From contig NZ_JASNNW010000016.1 of the NCBI RefSeq assembly GCF_030165005.1, positions 43,030 through 107,029 of the forward strand: a stretch of DNA of 64,000 nucleotides, written 5' to 3'. This document shows, piece by piece, positions 37,369 to 46,154 of the stretch. The translations under genes and the position numbers were made by a program. The stretch comes from Blastococcus capsensis (lineage in GTDB: Bacteria; Actinomycetota; Actinomycetes; Mycobacteriales; Geodermatophilaceae). Each line of letters starts with the position of its first letter. Within the stretch, counting starts at the first letter, position 1. Under the pieces are notes generated by a model. That model saw only the letters and a list, made by a program, of their open reading frames with translations, made no database searches and was not told the origin of the DNA.

Positions 37369-38679
37369 GTGACCATCGCCCTCCGGCGCATCGCGCTCCT
37401 GCTGGGCGCAGGGGCACTTGCGGTGATCCTGCTGCTCGCCGGTGCCGTGCTCGGCGCACCAGGTGACGCGGTCGACCGCGAAGAGGCCGTCGAGCAATCC
37501 GCACCGGCGGCCGAGGCCGGCAGCCTCGAGGCGCTGCAGGCACGGCTCGAGCGGGTCCCCGGCGACTACCCGGGATGGGCCGCCCTGGGTCTGCTCTACG
37601 TGGATCGGGCGCGCGTCACCGCTGACCCCAGTTGGTACGCCAAAGCGCAAGCGGCGCTGGAGCGCTCGCTCGAGATCCAGCCCGAAGAGAACGCTGTGGC
37701 GCTGACCGGGCTGGCCACCCTGCAGGCCGCGCAGCACGACTTCGAGCATGCCGCCGACACGGCCCGCGCGGCTCTGGCGATCAACAGCTACGACGCGACG
37801 TCGTACGGCGTCCTGACCGACGCGCTGACCGAGCTCGGCCGCTACGACGAGGCCGCCGATGCGCTGCAGAAGATGGCCGACGTCAACCCCGGCTTCCCCA
37901 CGCTCGCCCGCATCTCCTATGCCCGAGAGCTGCGCGGCGACATCGACGGGGCTCGTCAAGCCATGCAGAGAGCGCTCGACGTCGCGGGAAGCGACGAGGA
38001 CGCCGGCTTCGCCCTGCACCACCTCGGGGAGCTGGCGTGGCACTACGGCGGCGACGTGCAGGCCGCGTCCGAGCTCTACGAGCGCGGCCTCGCCCGCGAC
38101 CCGGACTCGCTCGCGCTGCAGGCGTCAGCGGCGCGCGCGACTGCGGCGGCCGGACGAACCGACGAGGCCCTGTCGGGCTACGCCGAGGTGACCGGGCGCG
38201 TCCCCGTCCAGCAGTACCTCGTCGAGGAGGGGGAGCTGCTCGCCTCCCTGGGGCGGACGGATCAGGCGCAGGACCGGTTCGACGTCGTGCGGATCGCTAC
38301 GACGCTGCTGGAGGAGAGCGGCTCGGCCGTGGACCTCGAGACCGCGCTGTTCGAGGCCGACCACGGCTCGCCCGAACAGGCGCTCGTGGCGGCCCAGGCC
38401 GCGTACGCGCGAGCACCCAGCGTGTTCGCTGCCGATGCGCTCGCATGGAGCCTGCACGTCAACGGGAGGGACGCGGAGGCACTCCAGTACGCCGACGAGG
38501 CCCTGTCGCTCGGCGGACGACCGGCGCTCTTTCTCTTCCACCGCGGCATGATCGCCGCCTCGCTCGGTCGTACGGCCGAGGCGGTGCGCGATCTGACGTC
38601 GGCGCTCGAGGTCAACCCCCACTTCTCGGTCCGACACGCCGAGACGGCAGGTACGACGCTGGACCGCCTCGCCGGCTAG
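37369..38679 (+). CDS. tetratricopeptide repeat protein with N-terminal membrane anchor
   Basis: The 436-residue product has a signal-anchor (residues 5-28, RRIALLLGAGALAVILLLAGAV) and about ten TPR-like helix pairs, such as WAALGLLYVDRARVTAD, AVALTGLATLQAAQHDFEHA and DALAWSLHVNGRDAEALQYA. It probably forms an extracytoplasmic scaffold. GAGGAG precedes GTG 37369. In many actinobacteria a gene of this type is found beside a DUF4331 gene and a NicO-family metal transporter, as partly preserved here. The role of the group is not known. Confidence 0.85.
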   Translation: MTIALRRIALLLGAGALAVILLLAGAVLGAPGDAVDREEAVEQSAPAAEAGSLEALQARLERVPGDYPGWAALGLLYVDRARVTADPSWYAKAQAALERSLEIQPEENAVALTGLATLQAAQHDFEHAADTARAALAINSYDATSYGVLTDALTELGRYDEAADALQKMADVNPGFPTLARISYARELRGDIDGARQAMQRALDVAGSDEDAGFALHHLGELAWHYGGDVQAASELYERGLARDPDSLALQASAARATAAAGRTDEALSGYAEVTGRVPVQQYLVEEGELLASLGRTDQAQDRFDVVRIATTLLEESGSAVDLETALFEADHGSPEQALVAAQAAYARAPSVFAADALAWSLHVNGRDAEALQYADEALSLGGRPALFLFHRGMIAASLGRTAEAVRDLTSALEVNPHFSVRHAETAGTTLDRLAG

Positions 38680-39244
38680 CTGACACGGGAGCTCCGCGAC
38701 CGCAGCTGTTCGACGCGGTGCCCGCCGGGCAGGTGAACCAGCCGCAGTAGCCGGTGCACCGGTCAACCAGGGTGCCGATCGCCGAGCGGCTCCTCCGGTC
38801 CACGACGAGGTCGCCTCCAGTCGCCGATCCGGCTGCGTTCCCGGACCACGGCCGAGCGGACCTCCCATACTCACATCCAGGATCCGGTCGGTGCTTCCGG
38901 CCCCGCCATGCCACCGCAGATCCCCGTCCACCAGGAGTTCTGGGCCAGACCGTGGAGCCGCCCGTCGTTGGAGGATCGATCTTTTTCGGCCGTCGCAGTC
39001 AGACACCTGGCCCAACCCGATGCCTGACCAGGGGCTATCACATCTGGTCAACGCCCGCTCACGACCGGCAGCAGCCGATGAATGCCGCGGGTCGGCCGCA
39101 CATGTGGTCAGGGTCACTTTTGACAGCTACGTTTCGAGAGCTTGCTCCCGTCACGTGCCACCGATGCAGCCCGGCGGCCCTGCGGGACGGCCGCCACCAG
39201 AGCACGGCCACGAGAGGCGCGCGCTCACAACAGGGGAGTCTGAC
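38680..39244. other. 565-base intergenic region upstream of the DUF4331 gene
   Basis: No coding sequence is supported. A perfect -35 hexamer TTGACA at 39120-39125 has no matching -10 at 16-18 bases. Nearer the gene, GGCGGCC at 39173-39179 and GGCCGCC at 39189-39195 form a 7-bp hairpin. The long untranslated space and lower GC around 38980-39130 suggest regulation, possibly by an alternative sigma factor, but no known element is recognised. Confidence 0.4.
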
Positions 39245-40741
39245 TTGAGCAGATCAGTGCATCAGCGGAGGGCACTCACAGCCGTGGCCGCTGTCGGCGT
39301 GGTCGTAGGCGGGGCCTCGCTCGCGCCGGGGGTCGTCGGCGCGTCGAGTCACCGAGAGGCGCCGGCCATCTCCGACGACCGCCGGCTCGACAACACCGAC
39401 GTCTACGCGTTCGTCAGTCCTGACGACCCCGACAGCGTCACGCTCATCGCCGACTGGAACCCCTTCTCCGAGCCCGACGGCGGCCCGAACTTCTACCGCT
39501 TCCAAGAGGGGTCCAACTACGACATCAACATCGACAACAACGGCGACGCGGTCGCGGACCTGACCTACCGCTGGGTGTTCAACACCGTCGTCCGCAATCC
39601 CGACACGTTCCTCTACAACACCGGCCCCGTAACGACGCTGCCGGACGAGGACCTCAACATCTTCCAGACCTACGACCTCACCCTCATCCGGCAGAACGGC
39701 CCGAAAGAGTTGCTCATCGACGACGCGCCGGTGGCGCCGTCCTTCGTCGGCCCGGCCTCGATGCCGGAGGGCTACGAGCCGCTCCGCGAGGCCGCGACCG
39801 TGCCCCTGAAGACCGGTGCGGGCTACAGCTACGCAGGGCAGGCCGACGACCCGTTCTTCCTCGACCTGCGGATCTTCGATCTGCTCTACGGCGCCGATGT
39901 CGTCGACGACGAAAGCCCCGTTCTGGACGGCGCTGACTTCGTCGAGGACGGCAACGACACGCTGGCCGGCTACAACGTGCAGACGATCGCTCTCCAGGTG
40001 CCCGCCTCGACCCTGGCCCTCAACGGTGCGGTGGACAAGAACCCCGTCATCGGCGTGTGGAGCGACACCGAGCGCCCGATTGTCCAGGTGTTCAGTCGCA
40101 CGGACGGCGGCGGCGGCGAGCGGGCCTTCGGTCCGCAGGTGCAGGTCTCGCGCCTCGGCAACCCGCTGGTGAACGAGGTCGTCATCCCGCTCAAGGACAA
40201 GGACAAGTTCAACGCGTCGACCCCGCAGCAGGACGAGGAGTTCCTGCAGTACGTGCAGGACCCGATCGTGCCCGAGCTCTTCGAGCTCATCTACGGGGTC
40301 CCCGCGCTCGACGCGCCGCGGACCGACCTCGTCGAGGTGTTCCTCACCGGCATCTGCGCCGTCGAGGGCTGCCCCGACACGGTCGCCGACGTCAACCTCA
40401 ACTCGCAGCTGCTCAACGCCGACGTCAACCCGGCGACCTTCCAGCCGTCGGAGATGCTGCGTCTCAACATGTCCATCCCGCCCGCGGCCGAGCCGAACCG
40501 GCTGGGCGTGCTCGAGAACGACCTGGCCGGGTTCCCCAACGGCCGGCGGCTCATCGACGACGTCGTGGACATCGAGCTGCAGGTGCTCGAGGGTGAGCTC
40601 GTCGGGCGCCCGAACGCCCTGGGCGACGCGGTGCCGGACAACGACGTGCCGTTCACCGACAAGTTCCCCTACGTCGGCCTGCCGCACTTCGACGCCGTGA
40701 ACCTGCAGGAGGACCTGGACGACGGCGAGGACCAGGACTGA
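39245..40741 (+). CDS. DUF4331 domain-containing secreted protein
   Basis: The 498-residue protein begins SRSVHQRRALTAVAAVGVVVGGAS, a signal peptide with a twin Arg, and continues SSHREAPAISDDRRLDNTDVYAFVSPD, the hallmark of DUF4331. It is rich in Asp and Asn and predicted to be an exported beta-rich protein; a calcium- or metal-binding role would fit but is not shown. TTG 39245 has GGGGAG about 10 bases upstream; GTG 39257 is the alternative. It lies after a TPR gene, a pairing common in actinobacteria. Confidence 0.88.
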   Translation: MSRSVHQRRALTAVAAVGVVVGGASLAPGVVGASSHREAPAISDDRRLDNTDVYAFVSPDDPDSVTLIADWNPFSEPDGGPNFYRFQEGSNYDINIDNNGDAVADLTYRWVFNTVVRNPDTFLYNTGPVTTLPDEDLNIFQTYDLTLIRQNGPKELLIDDAPVAPSFVGPASMPEGYEPLREAATVPLKTGAGYSYAGQADDPFFLDLRIFDLLYGADVVDDESPVLDGADFVEDGNDTLAGYNVQTIALQVPASTLALNGAVDKNPVIGVWSDTERPIVQVFSRTDGGGGERAFGPQVQVSRLGNPLVNEVVIPLKDKDKFNASTPQQDEEFLQYVQDPIVPELFELIYGVPALDAPRTDLVEVFLTGICAVEGCPDTVADVNLNSQLLNADVNPATFQPSEMLRLNMSIPPAAEPNRLGVLENDLAGFPNGRRLIDDVVDIELQVLEGELVGRPNALGDAVPDNDVPFTDKFPYVGLPHFDAVNLQEDLDDGEDQD

Positions 40742-40825
40742 TCCACGCCTGATCCACGTCTCATCCGCAGCCGACGGCCGGTGCCCTGCGCACCGGCCGT
40801 CGGCCGGTCCCTCCCCGGAGCTCCG

Positions 40826-41272
40826 ATGACAGCCCCGACGCCGCTGCGCGCCGACGCCGCACGACCGGCCATCCCGCGCCGGATGCTCGTACTGCCCTTC
40901 GTCATGCTCGCCGTCGTGGGCTGCAGTGGCGGCCGTGACCTGCCCGACGCGGACGAGTTCGCCGCCGGCCCGTGCCGGGACGCCGCGCCCGCCGTCCTCG
41001 CGCTCGACGAACAGGTGCGGCTGGCGCTGGAGGAGGACGCCGACCTCGCCGCCGTCCGTGAGTCCCTCCGCGACGAGCAGGCCACCCTGCAGGAGGTACT
41101 CGGTGGGGCAGACGGTAGGGCCGATGTGGCCCCCGAACTTGAGGAGGTCGTCACGCGCGTCGGCTTCGCCCGGGTCGCTCTCGACACCGGCACCCTCGAC
41201 GGGGCGGTTGCCAGCGACGTGACCTCGGCCGTCGACCGCCTCGTCGCGGTCTGCGTCGCCGAGGACACGTAG
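40826..41272 (+). CDS. putative lipoprotein, unknown function
   Basis: A 148-residue protein with a basic N-terminus, hydrophobic segment LVLPFVMLAVVGC and a lipobox VVGC at about residue 33. The mature part is acidic and helical, with cysteines in GPCRDAAP and VAVCVAED near its two ends that may pair. CCGGAG precedes the ATG. It follows the DUF4331 gene by 84 bases and ends before the transporter remnant, so it probably belongs to the same module. Confidence 0.7.
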   Translation: MTAPTPLRADAARPAIPRRMLVLPFVMLAVVGCSGGRDLPDADEFAAGPCRDAAPAVLALDEQVRLALEEDADLAAVRESLRDEQATLQEVLGGADGRADVAPELEEVVTRVGFARVALDTGTLDGAVASDVTSAVDRLVAVCVAEDT

Positions 41273-41289
41273 CACGGGCGCCCGCCACC

Positions 41290-41649
41290 CATTGAGCCCT
41301 TGCCAGCAACTCTCCGGCATTCACGGTGATCATGGCGACACAACCTCGATTCCTCAGGACGCGATGGCCTTTGCGCTGCTCAGCGCCGGCCGGGACGCAG
41401 AGGCGCTGCCGCACGCCCAGCAAGCTGCCCAGTCCCTCGGCGCTGATCGTTCTGCTCGCCTCGGTCAGCCTCGGCCGGACGGTCTTCGGCGTCGTCCTGG
41501 TACTTGCCTACGGGCTTGGCATGGCAGTCACGCTCACCGCCGTGGGACTGCTGATGGTCTGGCTGCGGGGACGCCTGGAGCGGCGCCTGGCCGGCCCGCG
41601 TCCCTCGCGGTGGCTCAACGCCCGGGGCGTGGTGCTCGGCGCCAGCTGA
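41290..41649 (+). pseudogene. fused remnant of a TPR gene and a NicO-family transporter gene
   Basis: In one frame from about 41359 the sequence reads DAMAFALLSAGRDAEALPHA, closely like the last repeats of the TPR protein at 37369. About 30 codons later a second frame reads SALIVLLASVSLGRTVFGV and LAYGLGMAVTLTAVGLLMVW, a membrane segment typical of NicO/RcnA nickel-cobalt transporters, and stops at 41649. Neither piece has its remaining domains. A deletion has joined the end of a TPR gene to the middle of a transporter gene. Confidence 0.75.
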
Positions 41650-41679
41650 GACGGCGGCCGGTCGACTCCCGGCGCCATC

Positions 41680-41688
41680 TGGCACAAT
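41680..41688 (+). promoter_or_regulatory. extended -10 promoter TGGCACAAT before rpsP
   Basis: TGG-CACAAT is an extended -10 element about 128 bases upstream of the rpsP start. A near-identical TGGCACAGT precedes rplS at 44445. The shared form suggests that the two ribosomal protein genes use the same class of promoter. Confidence 0.55.
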
Positions 41689-41816
41689 GAACGGTCGAAC
41701 ACGGCGGCGGCGGCCCTCTCACCGTTGACGCCCGTGTCCCTGGCTCCGCCCCGGCGTACCCCCACACGCCGCTCCGGCGAGCAACCGAAACGCGTTCGAG
41801 GAGAACACCACCCACC

Positions 41817-42356
41817 GTGGCAACCAAGATCAAGCTCATGCGCCTCGGCAAGATGCGCGCGCCGTACTACCGCATCGTCGTCGCGGACGCCCGCACCAAG
41901 CGGGACGGCCGCTCCATCGAGACGATCGGCAAGTACCACCCGAAGGAGGACCCCTCCTTCATCGAGGTGAACAGCGAGCGCGCCCAGTACTGGCTGGGTG
42001 TCGGCGCGCAGCCGACCGAGGCCGTCGCCGCCATCTTCCGGGTGACCGGCGACTGGCAGCAGTTCAAGGGTGAGCCGGCTCCGGCTCCCATGAAGGTCGC
42101 CGAGCCCAAGCCGGACAAGAAGGCCATCTACGAGGCCGCCGTCCGCGCGGGCATGGACGAGCCGGCTGCCGGCGCGACCACCCCGAAGAAGAAGGCCGCC
42201 CCCAAGGCCGACGCCGCCGAGGCCCCCGCCGCCAAGGCCGACGCAGCCGAAGCGCCCGCAGCCGAGGCGCCCGCCGCCGAGGCGCCCGCCGCCGAGGCGC
42301 CCGCCGCCGAGGCCCCTGTGGCCGAGGCTGCTCCGGCCGAGACGCCGGCCGAGTAA
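41817..42356 (+). CDS. rpsP: 30S ribosomal protein S16
   Basis: The first 80 residues are ordinary S16: [37 protein letters not shown] and [13 protein letters not shown]16 stabilises 16S rRNA in the body of the 30S subunit. The remaining 95 residues form an Ala/Glu/Pro/Lys-rich tail, partly made of 5-residue repeats, common but variable in actinobacteria. GAGGAG lies 13 bases before the GTG start. It heads rpsP-khpA-rimM-trmD. Confidence 0.97.
   Translation: MATKIKLMRLGKMRAPYYRIVVADARTKRDGRSIETIGKYHPKEDPSFIEVNSERAQYWLGVGAQPTEAVAAIFRVTGDWQQFKGEPAPAPMKVAEPKPDKKAIYEAAVRAGMDEPAAGATTPKKKAAPKADAAEAPAAKADAAEAPAAEAPAAEAPAAEAPAAEAPVAEAAPAETPAE
42243..42317 (+). repeat. 15-bp tandem repeat in the S16 tail
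   Basis: Five consecutive 15-base units of the form GCCGCCGAGGCGCCC encode Ala-Ala-Glu-Ala-Pro. The units differ at a few bases only. Copy number may vary between strains by slippage. Confidence 0.85.
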
Positions 42357-42359
42357 GAC

Positions 42360-42596
42360 GTGCTCGAAGAAGCGCTCGAGCACCTGGTCAAGGGCATCGT
42401 CGACAACCCCGACGACGTCACCGTCGACCTGCTCACCAATCGCCGTGGCAAGACCCTCGAGATCCGGGTGCACCCCGACGACCTCGGCAAGGTCATCGGC
42501 CGCGGCGGGCGCACCGCCAAGGCGCTGCGCCAGGTCATGACCGGGGTCGGCGGGCGGGGCCTGCGGGTCGACGTCGTCGACACCGACGGGCGCTGA
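42360..42596 (+). CDS. khpA: KH domain RNA-binding protein KhpA
   Basis: A 78-residue single KH-domain protein with LEEALEHLVKGIVDNPDDV and the RNA-binding loop DLGKVIGRGGRTAKALR, including the G-x-x-G motif. KhpA forms a dimer with KhpB/Jag and influences cell-size and RNA levels in Gram-positives. It starts 3 bases after rpsP and precedes rimM by 11 bases, the conserved placement. Confidence 0.95.
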   Translation: MLEEALEHLVKGIVDNPDDVTVDLLTNRRGKTLEIRVHPDDLGKVIGRGGRTAKALRQVMTGVGGRGLRVDVVDTDGR

Positions 42597-42607
42597 GCAC
42601 GAGCTCT

Positions 42608-43153
42608 TTGAGCACCCCGGACGAACTCACCGACACCGTGGTGGTCGGCCGCATCGGCCGGCCCCACGGTGTCCGTGGTCTGGCCACCGTCGAGGTCCGC
42701 ACCGACGACCCCGACCTCCGCTTCGCCCCGGGCACGGTGCTGCTCACCGACCCGCCCGAGCGCGGTCCGCTGACCGTCGTCGACCAGCGGTGGCACAGCG
42801 GCACGCTGCTGCTGCAGCTCGCCGGGCCGACCGGCGAGGTCTACGACGTCCGCGAGGCCGTGGACGAGCTGCGCAACACCCTCCTGGTGGTCCCGATCGC
42901 CGACCTGCCGGAGATCGAGGAGCCCGATTCCTACTACGACCACCAGCTGGTCGGCCTGACCGCCCGGCTGGCCGACGACTCGGTGCTCGGCCAGGTCACC
43001 GCCGTCCGGCACGAGGCCCAGGACCTGCTGGTGGTGCGCCGCAGCGAGGGCGGTGAGGTGCTGATCCCGTTCGTCTCGGCGATCGTGCCCACCGTCGCCG
43101 TCGCCGGCGGCTTCCTGGTGGTGGACCCGCCCGAGGGGCTGCTCGACCTGTGA
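42608..43153 (+). CDS. rimM: 16S rRNA processing protein RimM
   Basis: RimM helps mature the 3' domain of 16S rRNA and binds S19. The 181-residue protein has the N-terminal [20 protein letters not shown], then [12 protein letters not shown], and the C-terminal PRC-barrel with [27 protein letters not shown] and [14 protein letters not shown] 42608 is the start given by the conserved beginning and no other in-frame start is close. Confidence 0.95.
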   Translation: MSTPDELTDTVVVGRIGRPHGVRGLATVEVRTDDPDLRFAPGTVLLTDPPERGPLTVVDQRWHSGTLLLQLAGPTGEVYDVREAVDELRNTLLVVPIADLPEIEEPDSYYDHQLVGLTARLADDSVLGQVTAVRHEAQDLLVVRRSEGGEVLIPFVSAIVPTVAVAGGFLVVDPPEGLLDL

Positions 43154-43208
43154 GCGGCTCTGTGATCGGCCGGCTCCGCCGGGCGGGAGCGAACCGGCGG
43201 GTCGAGAA

Positions 43209-43946
43209 GTGACCTTCCGGATCGACGTCGTCACGATCTTCCCGGAGTACCTCGCGCCGCTGCGCCAGTCGCTGATCGGCAAGGCCATCGAGCGCGGCCT
43301 GGTGAGCGTCGGCGTCCACGACCTGCGGGAGTGGACCGACGACGTGCACCGCACCGTTGACGACGCCCCCTACGGCGGCGGTCCCGGCATGGTGATGAAG
43401 CCCGAGCCGTGGGGGAGGGCGCTGGACGCCGTCCGCCCGCCGGGCACCCGGCTCGTCGTCCCGACCCCCGCCGGCCGGCCGTTCACCCAGCGGATGGCCG
43501 CGGAGTGGGCGACCGAGCCGGGGCTGGTCTTCGCCTGCGGCCGGTACGAGGGCATCGACCAGCGGGTCGCCGACGGGGCCGCCGACTCCGGGCCGGTCTC
43601 GGAGGTCTCCATCGGCGACTACGTGCTCGCCGGCGGGGAGTCCGCCGTCCTGGTCATGACCGAGGCCGTCACCCGGCTGATCCCCGGCGTGGTGGGTAAC
43701 CGGGAGTCCGTCGAGTTCGACTCGCACGCCGACGGCCTGCTCGAAGGTCCCTCCTACACCCGCCCGGCCGGCTGGCGCGGCCACGAGGTGCCCGGCGTCC
43801 TGCTCTCCGGCGATCACGCGGCGATCTCCCGCTGGCGGCGCGCGGAGTCGCTGCGGCGCACCGCGGCCCGCCGTCCCGACCTGCTCGCGGCGCTCCCGGA
43901 GGACGCGCTCACCGACGCCGAGCGGGCGGCGCTGGCCGGTGACTGA
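43209..43946 (+). CDS. trmD: tRNA (guanine(37)-N(1))-methyltransferase
   Basis: TrmD methylates G37 next to the anticodon and prevents frameshifting. The 245-residue SPOUT enzyme contains [35 protein letters not shown], the trefoil-knot SAM site [11 protein letters not shown] and [13 protein letters not shown], and the C-terminal [24 protein letters not shown]. Everything is as expected. Its end overlaps the NUDIX gene by 8 bases. Confidence 0.97.
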   Translation: MTFRIDVVTIFPEYLAPLRQSLIGKAIERGLVSVGVHDLREWTDDVHRTVDDAPYGGGPGMVMKPEPWGRALDAVRPPGTRLVVPTPAGRPFTQRMAAEWATEPGLVFACGRYEGIDQRVADGAADSGPVSEVSIGDYVLAGGESAVLVMTEAVTRLIPGVVGNRESVEFDSHADGLLEGPSYTRPAGWRGHEVPGVLLSGDHAAISRWRRAESLRRTAARRPDLLAALPEDALTDAERAALAGD

Positions 43947-44439
43947 CCGGCCGGTCCTGCGCACGACGGCGCGGGTCGTCGTCCTCGACCCGGCCGGCCG
44001 GGTGCTGCTGCTCGGCGCCCGCCTCCCGGACCCGTCGCTGCCGCCCGGCGAGGTGCTGTTCTGGTACACCCCCGGCGGGGGAGTGGAGGACGGCGAGACG
44101 CTGCACGCCGCCGCCGTGCGGGAGCTCGCCGAGGAGACCGGGCTGGACGCCGACCCGTCCGCGCTCGAGGGGCCGGTCTGGCTGCGCCGGCACGTCGGCC
44201 CGTTCGGCGACCAGTGCTACGACACCCGCGAGACCTACTTCGTGCTGCGCGACGTCGTCCACGAGGTGGTGCCCGGTGCGCTCACCGAGCTGGAGCTGCT
44301 CGCCGACGAGCCGCACCGCTGGTGGACGACCGAGGAGCTGGCCGCCGGTACCGTCGGGTTCGTGCCGCAGGAGCTGCCGGCGCTGCTGGGGCAGCTGGCC
44401 ACCGGCCCGTGGACGGGGCCGCCGCGCGTCGTCGGCTGA
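43939..44439 (+). CDS. NUDIX hydrolase
   Basis: A 166-residue NUDIX protein with the full box [24 protein letters not shown] (pattern G-x5-E-x7-R-E-x-x-E-E-x-G), so it should hydrolyse a nucleoside diphosphate linked to another group. The exact substrate cannot be told. It is inserted between trmD and rplS, genes that are often adjacent, and begins inside the end of trmD, implying coupled translation. Confidence 0.9.
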   Translation: MTDRPVLRTTARVVVLDPAGRVLLLGARLPDPSLPPGEVLFWYTPGGGVEDGETLHAAAVRELAEETGLDADPSALEGPVWLRRHVGPFGDQCYDTRETYFVLRDVVHEVVPGALTELELLADEPHRWWTTEELAAGTVGFVPQELPALLGQLATGPWTGPPRVVG

Positions 44440-44444
44440 AGGTG

Positions 44445-44453
44445 TGGCACAGT
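44445..44453 (+). promoter_or_regulatory. extended -10 promoter TGGCACAGT before rplS
   Basis: TGG-CACAGT begins 6 bases after the NUDIX stop and matches the rpsP promoter element at 41680 in 8 of 9 bases. The 5' leader of about 155 bases includes GGGAGCTCC and GGAGCCGCAGCTCCC, which can form a hairpin around 44488-44519. Autoregulation by L19 is possible but not shown. Confidence 0.5.
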
Positions 44454-44616
44454 AGAGAGCTGCTGCTGACCGACGGCCCCGCCGCCGGGAGCTCCTGACC
44501 GGAGCCGCAGCTCCCCGGAACGGACGGCCGGGGCGTTCCGCTGTCCGGACCGAGATCGACCCCGCTGCTGAGTACCCGGCTGATCAGTACACAGCCAGAA
44601 CATGAGGACTGCCGAG

Positions 44617-44973
44617 ATGAACACGCTGGACGCACTCGACGCCGACTCGCTGCGCGACGACATCCCCTCGTTCCGCCCGGGTGACACCGTCAAGGTGCAC
44701 GTCCGCGTCATCGAGGGCAACCGCTCGCGCATCCAGGTCTTCCAGGGCGTGGTCATCCGCCGTCAGGGCGGTGGCATCCGCGAGACCTTCACCGTGCGCA
44801 AGGTCAGCTTCGGCGTCGGCGTCGAGCGCACCTTCCCGGTGCACACCCCGGTCGTCGAGAAGATCGAGGTGCTGACCCGCGGTGACGTGCGTCGCGCCAA
44901 GCTGTACTACCTCCGCGAGCTGCGCGGCAAGGCCGCCAAGATCAAGGAGAAGCGCGAGCCCGTCGCGCGCTGA
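44617..44973 (+). CDS. rplS: 50S ribosomal protein L19
   Basis: The 118-residue protein starts [20 protein letters not shown] and has the L19 core [40 protein letters not shown] and [18 protein letters not shown]. It lies at the 30S-50S interface. ATG 44617 fits the family and has GAGGA 8 bases upstream; the in-frame ATG at 44602 would add five residues. Confidence 0.97.
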   Translation: MNTLDALDADSLRDDIPSFRPGDTVKVHVRVIEGNRSRIQVFQGVVIRRQGGGIRETFTVRKVSFGVGVERTFPVHTPVVEKIEVLTRGDVRRAKLYYLRELRGKAAKIKEKREPVAR

Positions 44974-45038
44974 CCTCCCGCGAGGACACGCCTGACAGCC
45001 GGTCCGACCGGTTGGATCTCGGCGGGTCCCCCGCGCCG

Positions 45039-45044
45039 TACGCT
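45039..45044 (+). promoter_or_regulatory. -10 hexamer TACGCT, leaderless-type start of lepB
   Basis: TACGCT lies 7 bases before the lepB ATG, with GATACCG between and no ribosome binding site. This points to a leaderless mRNA. TTGGAT upstream is 21 bases away, too far for a standard -35. Confidence 0.42.
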
Positions 45045-45051
45045 GATACCG

Positions 45052-46065
45052 ATGAGCAGCGACCGGCCCGGGGGGCCCGCCGACGTCGTTCCGGGTGAAT
45101 CCGGCGAACCCGACGAGACCTCCACGGCCGGCGCGGCGTCCGGGAGGGCGGGTAGACGGCGCCGGAATGACGACGACGCCAAGAAGGGCTCGCTGCTACG
45201 CGAGCTGCCCGTCCTGCTGCTGATCGCCTTCGTCCTGGCCCTGGTGGTCAAGACGTTCTTCGTGCAGGCCTTCTTCATCCCGTCGGGCTCCATGGAGCAG
45301 ACGCTGCACGGCTGCGCCGGCTGCACCGGCGACCGGGTGCTGGTCAACAAGGTGCCGTACTGGTTCGGGGAGCCCGAGGCCGGCGACATCGTCGTCTTCC
45401 GGGGACCGGAGACCTGGACGCCGGAGATCTCGATCGACGAGCCGGACAACTGGTTCACCGGGGGGCTGCTGTGGCTGGGCCGGGCGATCGGCGTCGCCCC
45501 GCCGCGAGAGGACGACTTCGTCAAGCGGGTGATCGCCACCGAGGGGCAGACGGTGCAGTGCTGCGACGCCGAGGGCCGGGTCACCGTGGACGGCGAACCG
45601 CTCGAGGAGCCCTACGTCTTCGAGAACGACCCGATCGAGCGGCGGGCGTTCGGGCCGGTGACCGTGCCCGAGGGGCGGCTGTGGGTCATGGGTGACCACC
45701 GTTCCGCGTCGGCGGACTCCCGCTCGCACGTAGGGGACCAGTATGCGGGGACGATCGGGGTGGACGACGTCATCGGCAAGGCCGCGCTCGTCGTCTGGCC
45801 GCTCGACCGGTTCGGCCTGCTCGACTCGCCCGACATCCAGGGCACCGAGGCGGCCGCGGCGGTCCCCGTGGGGCCGACCGGGGGCGGAGCATCGCAGGTC
45901 GGCGCCGTCGCCGTCCTGCCGTATGCGGCGGGCCTGGCGGTGCCGTGCCGGTCACCGCCTGGCACCGACGGCGGCGTGCACGGAGGGTCGATCTCGACCG
46001 GTAATGGTCACGCCGTTACTGGCGTGACTTTCCGTGCGCCGAATGGCGGTGCGCTCTACCAGTAG
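45052..46065 (+). CDS. lepB: signal peptidase I, C-terminal end probably frameshifted
   Basis: LepB removes signal peptides from exported proteins. It has a charged cytoplasmic start, a membrane segment (about residues 52-68), catalytic Ser80 in FIPSGSMEQTL and Lys158 in DDFVKRVIATEG, plus later GDHRSASADSR and VIGKAALVVWPLDR. After LPYAAGLA the frame changes character and runs on to 46065. One base added near 45939 restores GAVPVTAWHRRRRARRVDLDR with a TAA at 46002-46004, the second membrane segment and basic tail expected. The catalytic domain is intact, so activity may remain. Confidence 0.93.
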   Translation: MSSDRPGGPADVVPGESGEPDETSTAGAASGRAGRRRRNDDDAKKGSLLRELPVLLLIAFVLALVVKTFFVQAFFIPSGSMEQTLHGCAGCTGDRVLVNKVPYWFGEPEAGDIVVFRGPETWTPEISIDEPDNWFTGGLLWLGRAIGVAPPREDDFVKRVIATEGQTVQCCDAEGRVTVDGEPLEEPYVFENDPIERRAFGPVTVPEGRLWVMGDHRSASADSRSHVGDQYAGTIGVDDVIGKAALVVWPLDRFGLLDSPDIQGTEAAAAVPVGPTGGGASQVGAVAVLPYAAGLAVPCRSPPGTDGGVHGGSISTGNGHAVTGVTFRAPNGGALYQ

Positions 46066-46097
46066 AAAAAAAGTGCTGGGAAAACATTCAAGTAACC

Positions 46098-46144
46098 GTT
46101 TCACCCTTCCGTTGGAGACATTGCACCTTCCCGGAAGTCGAAAC
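46098..46144. promoter_or_regulatory. imperfect dyad before the response regulator gene
   Basis: GTTTCACCCTTCCG at 46098-46111 and CGGAAGTCGAAAC at 46132-46144 form an interrupted inverted repeat (outer GTTTC/GAAAC and inner TTCCG/CGGAA). It lies just before the GTG at 46155 in an AT-rich patch (46060-46130) that is unusual for this genome. It may be an operator, perhaps for the regulator itself. Confidence 0.4.
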
Positions 46145-46154
46145 GGAGTCTGTT

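Noticed and set aside
39254..41320. 688-codon minus-strand frame over the DUF4331 gene
   Set aside because: Antisense to a secreted protein with a clear family signature; composition dominated by Val, Glu, Arg and Gly without motifs.
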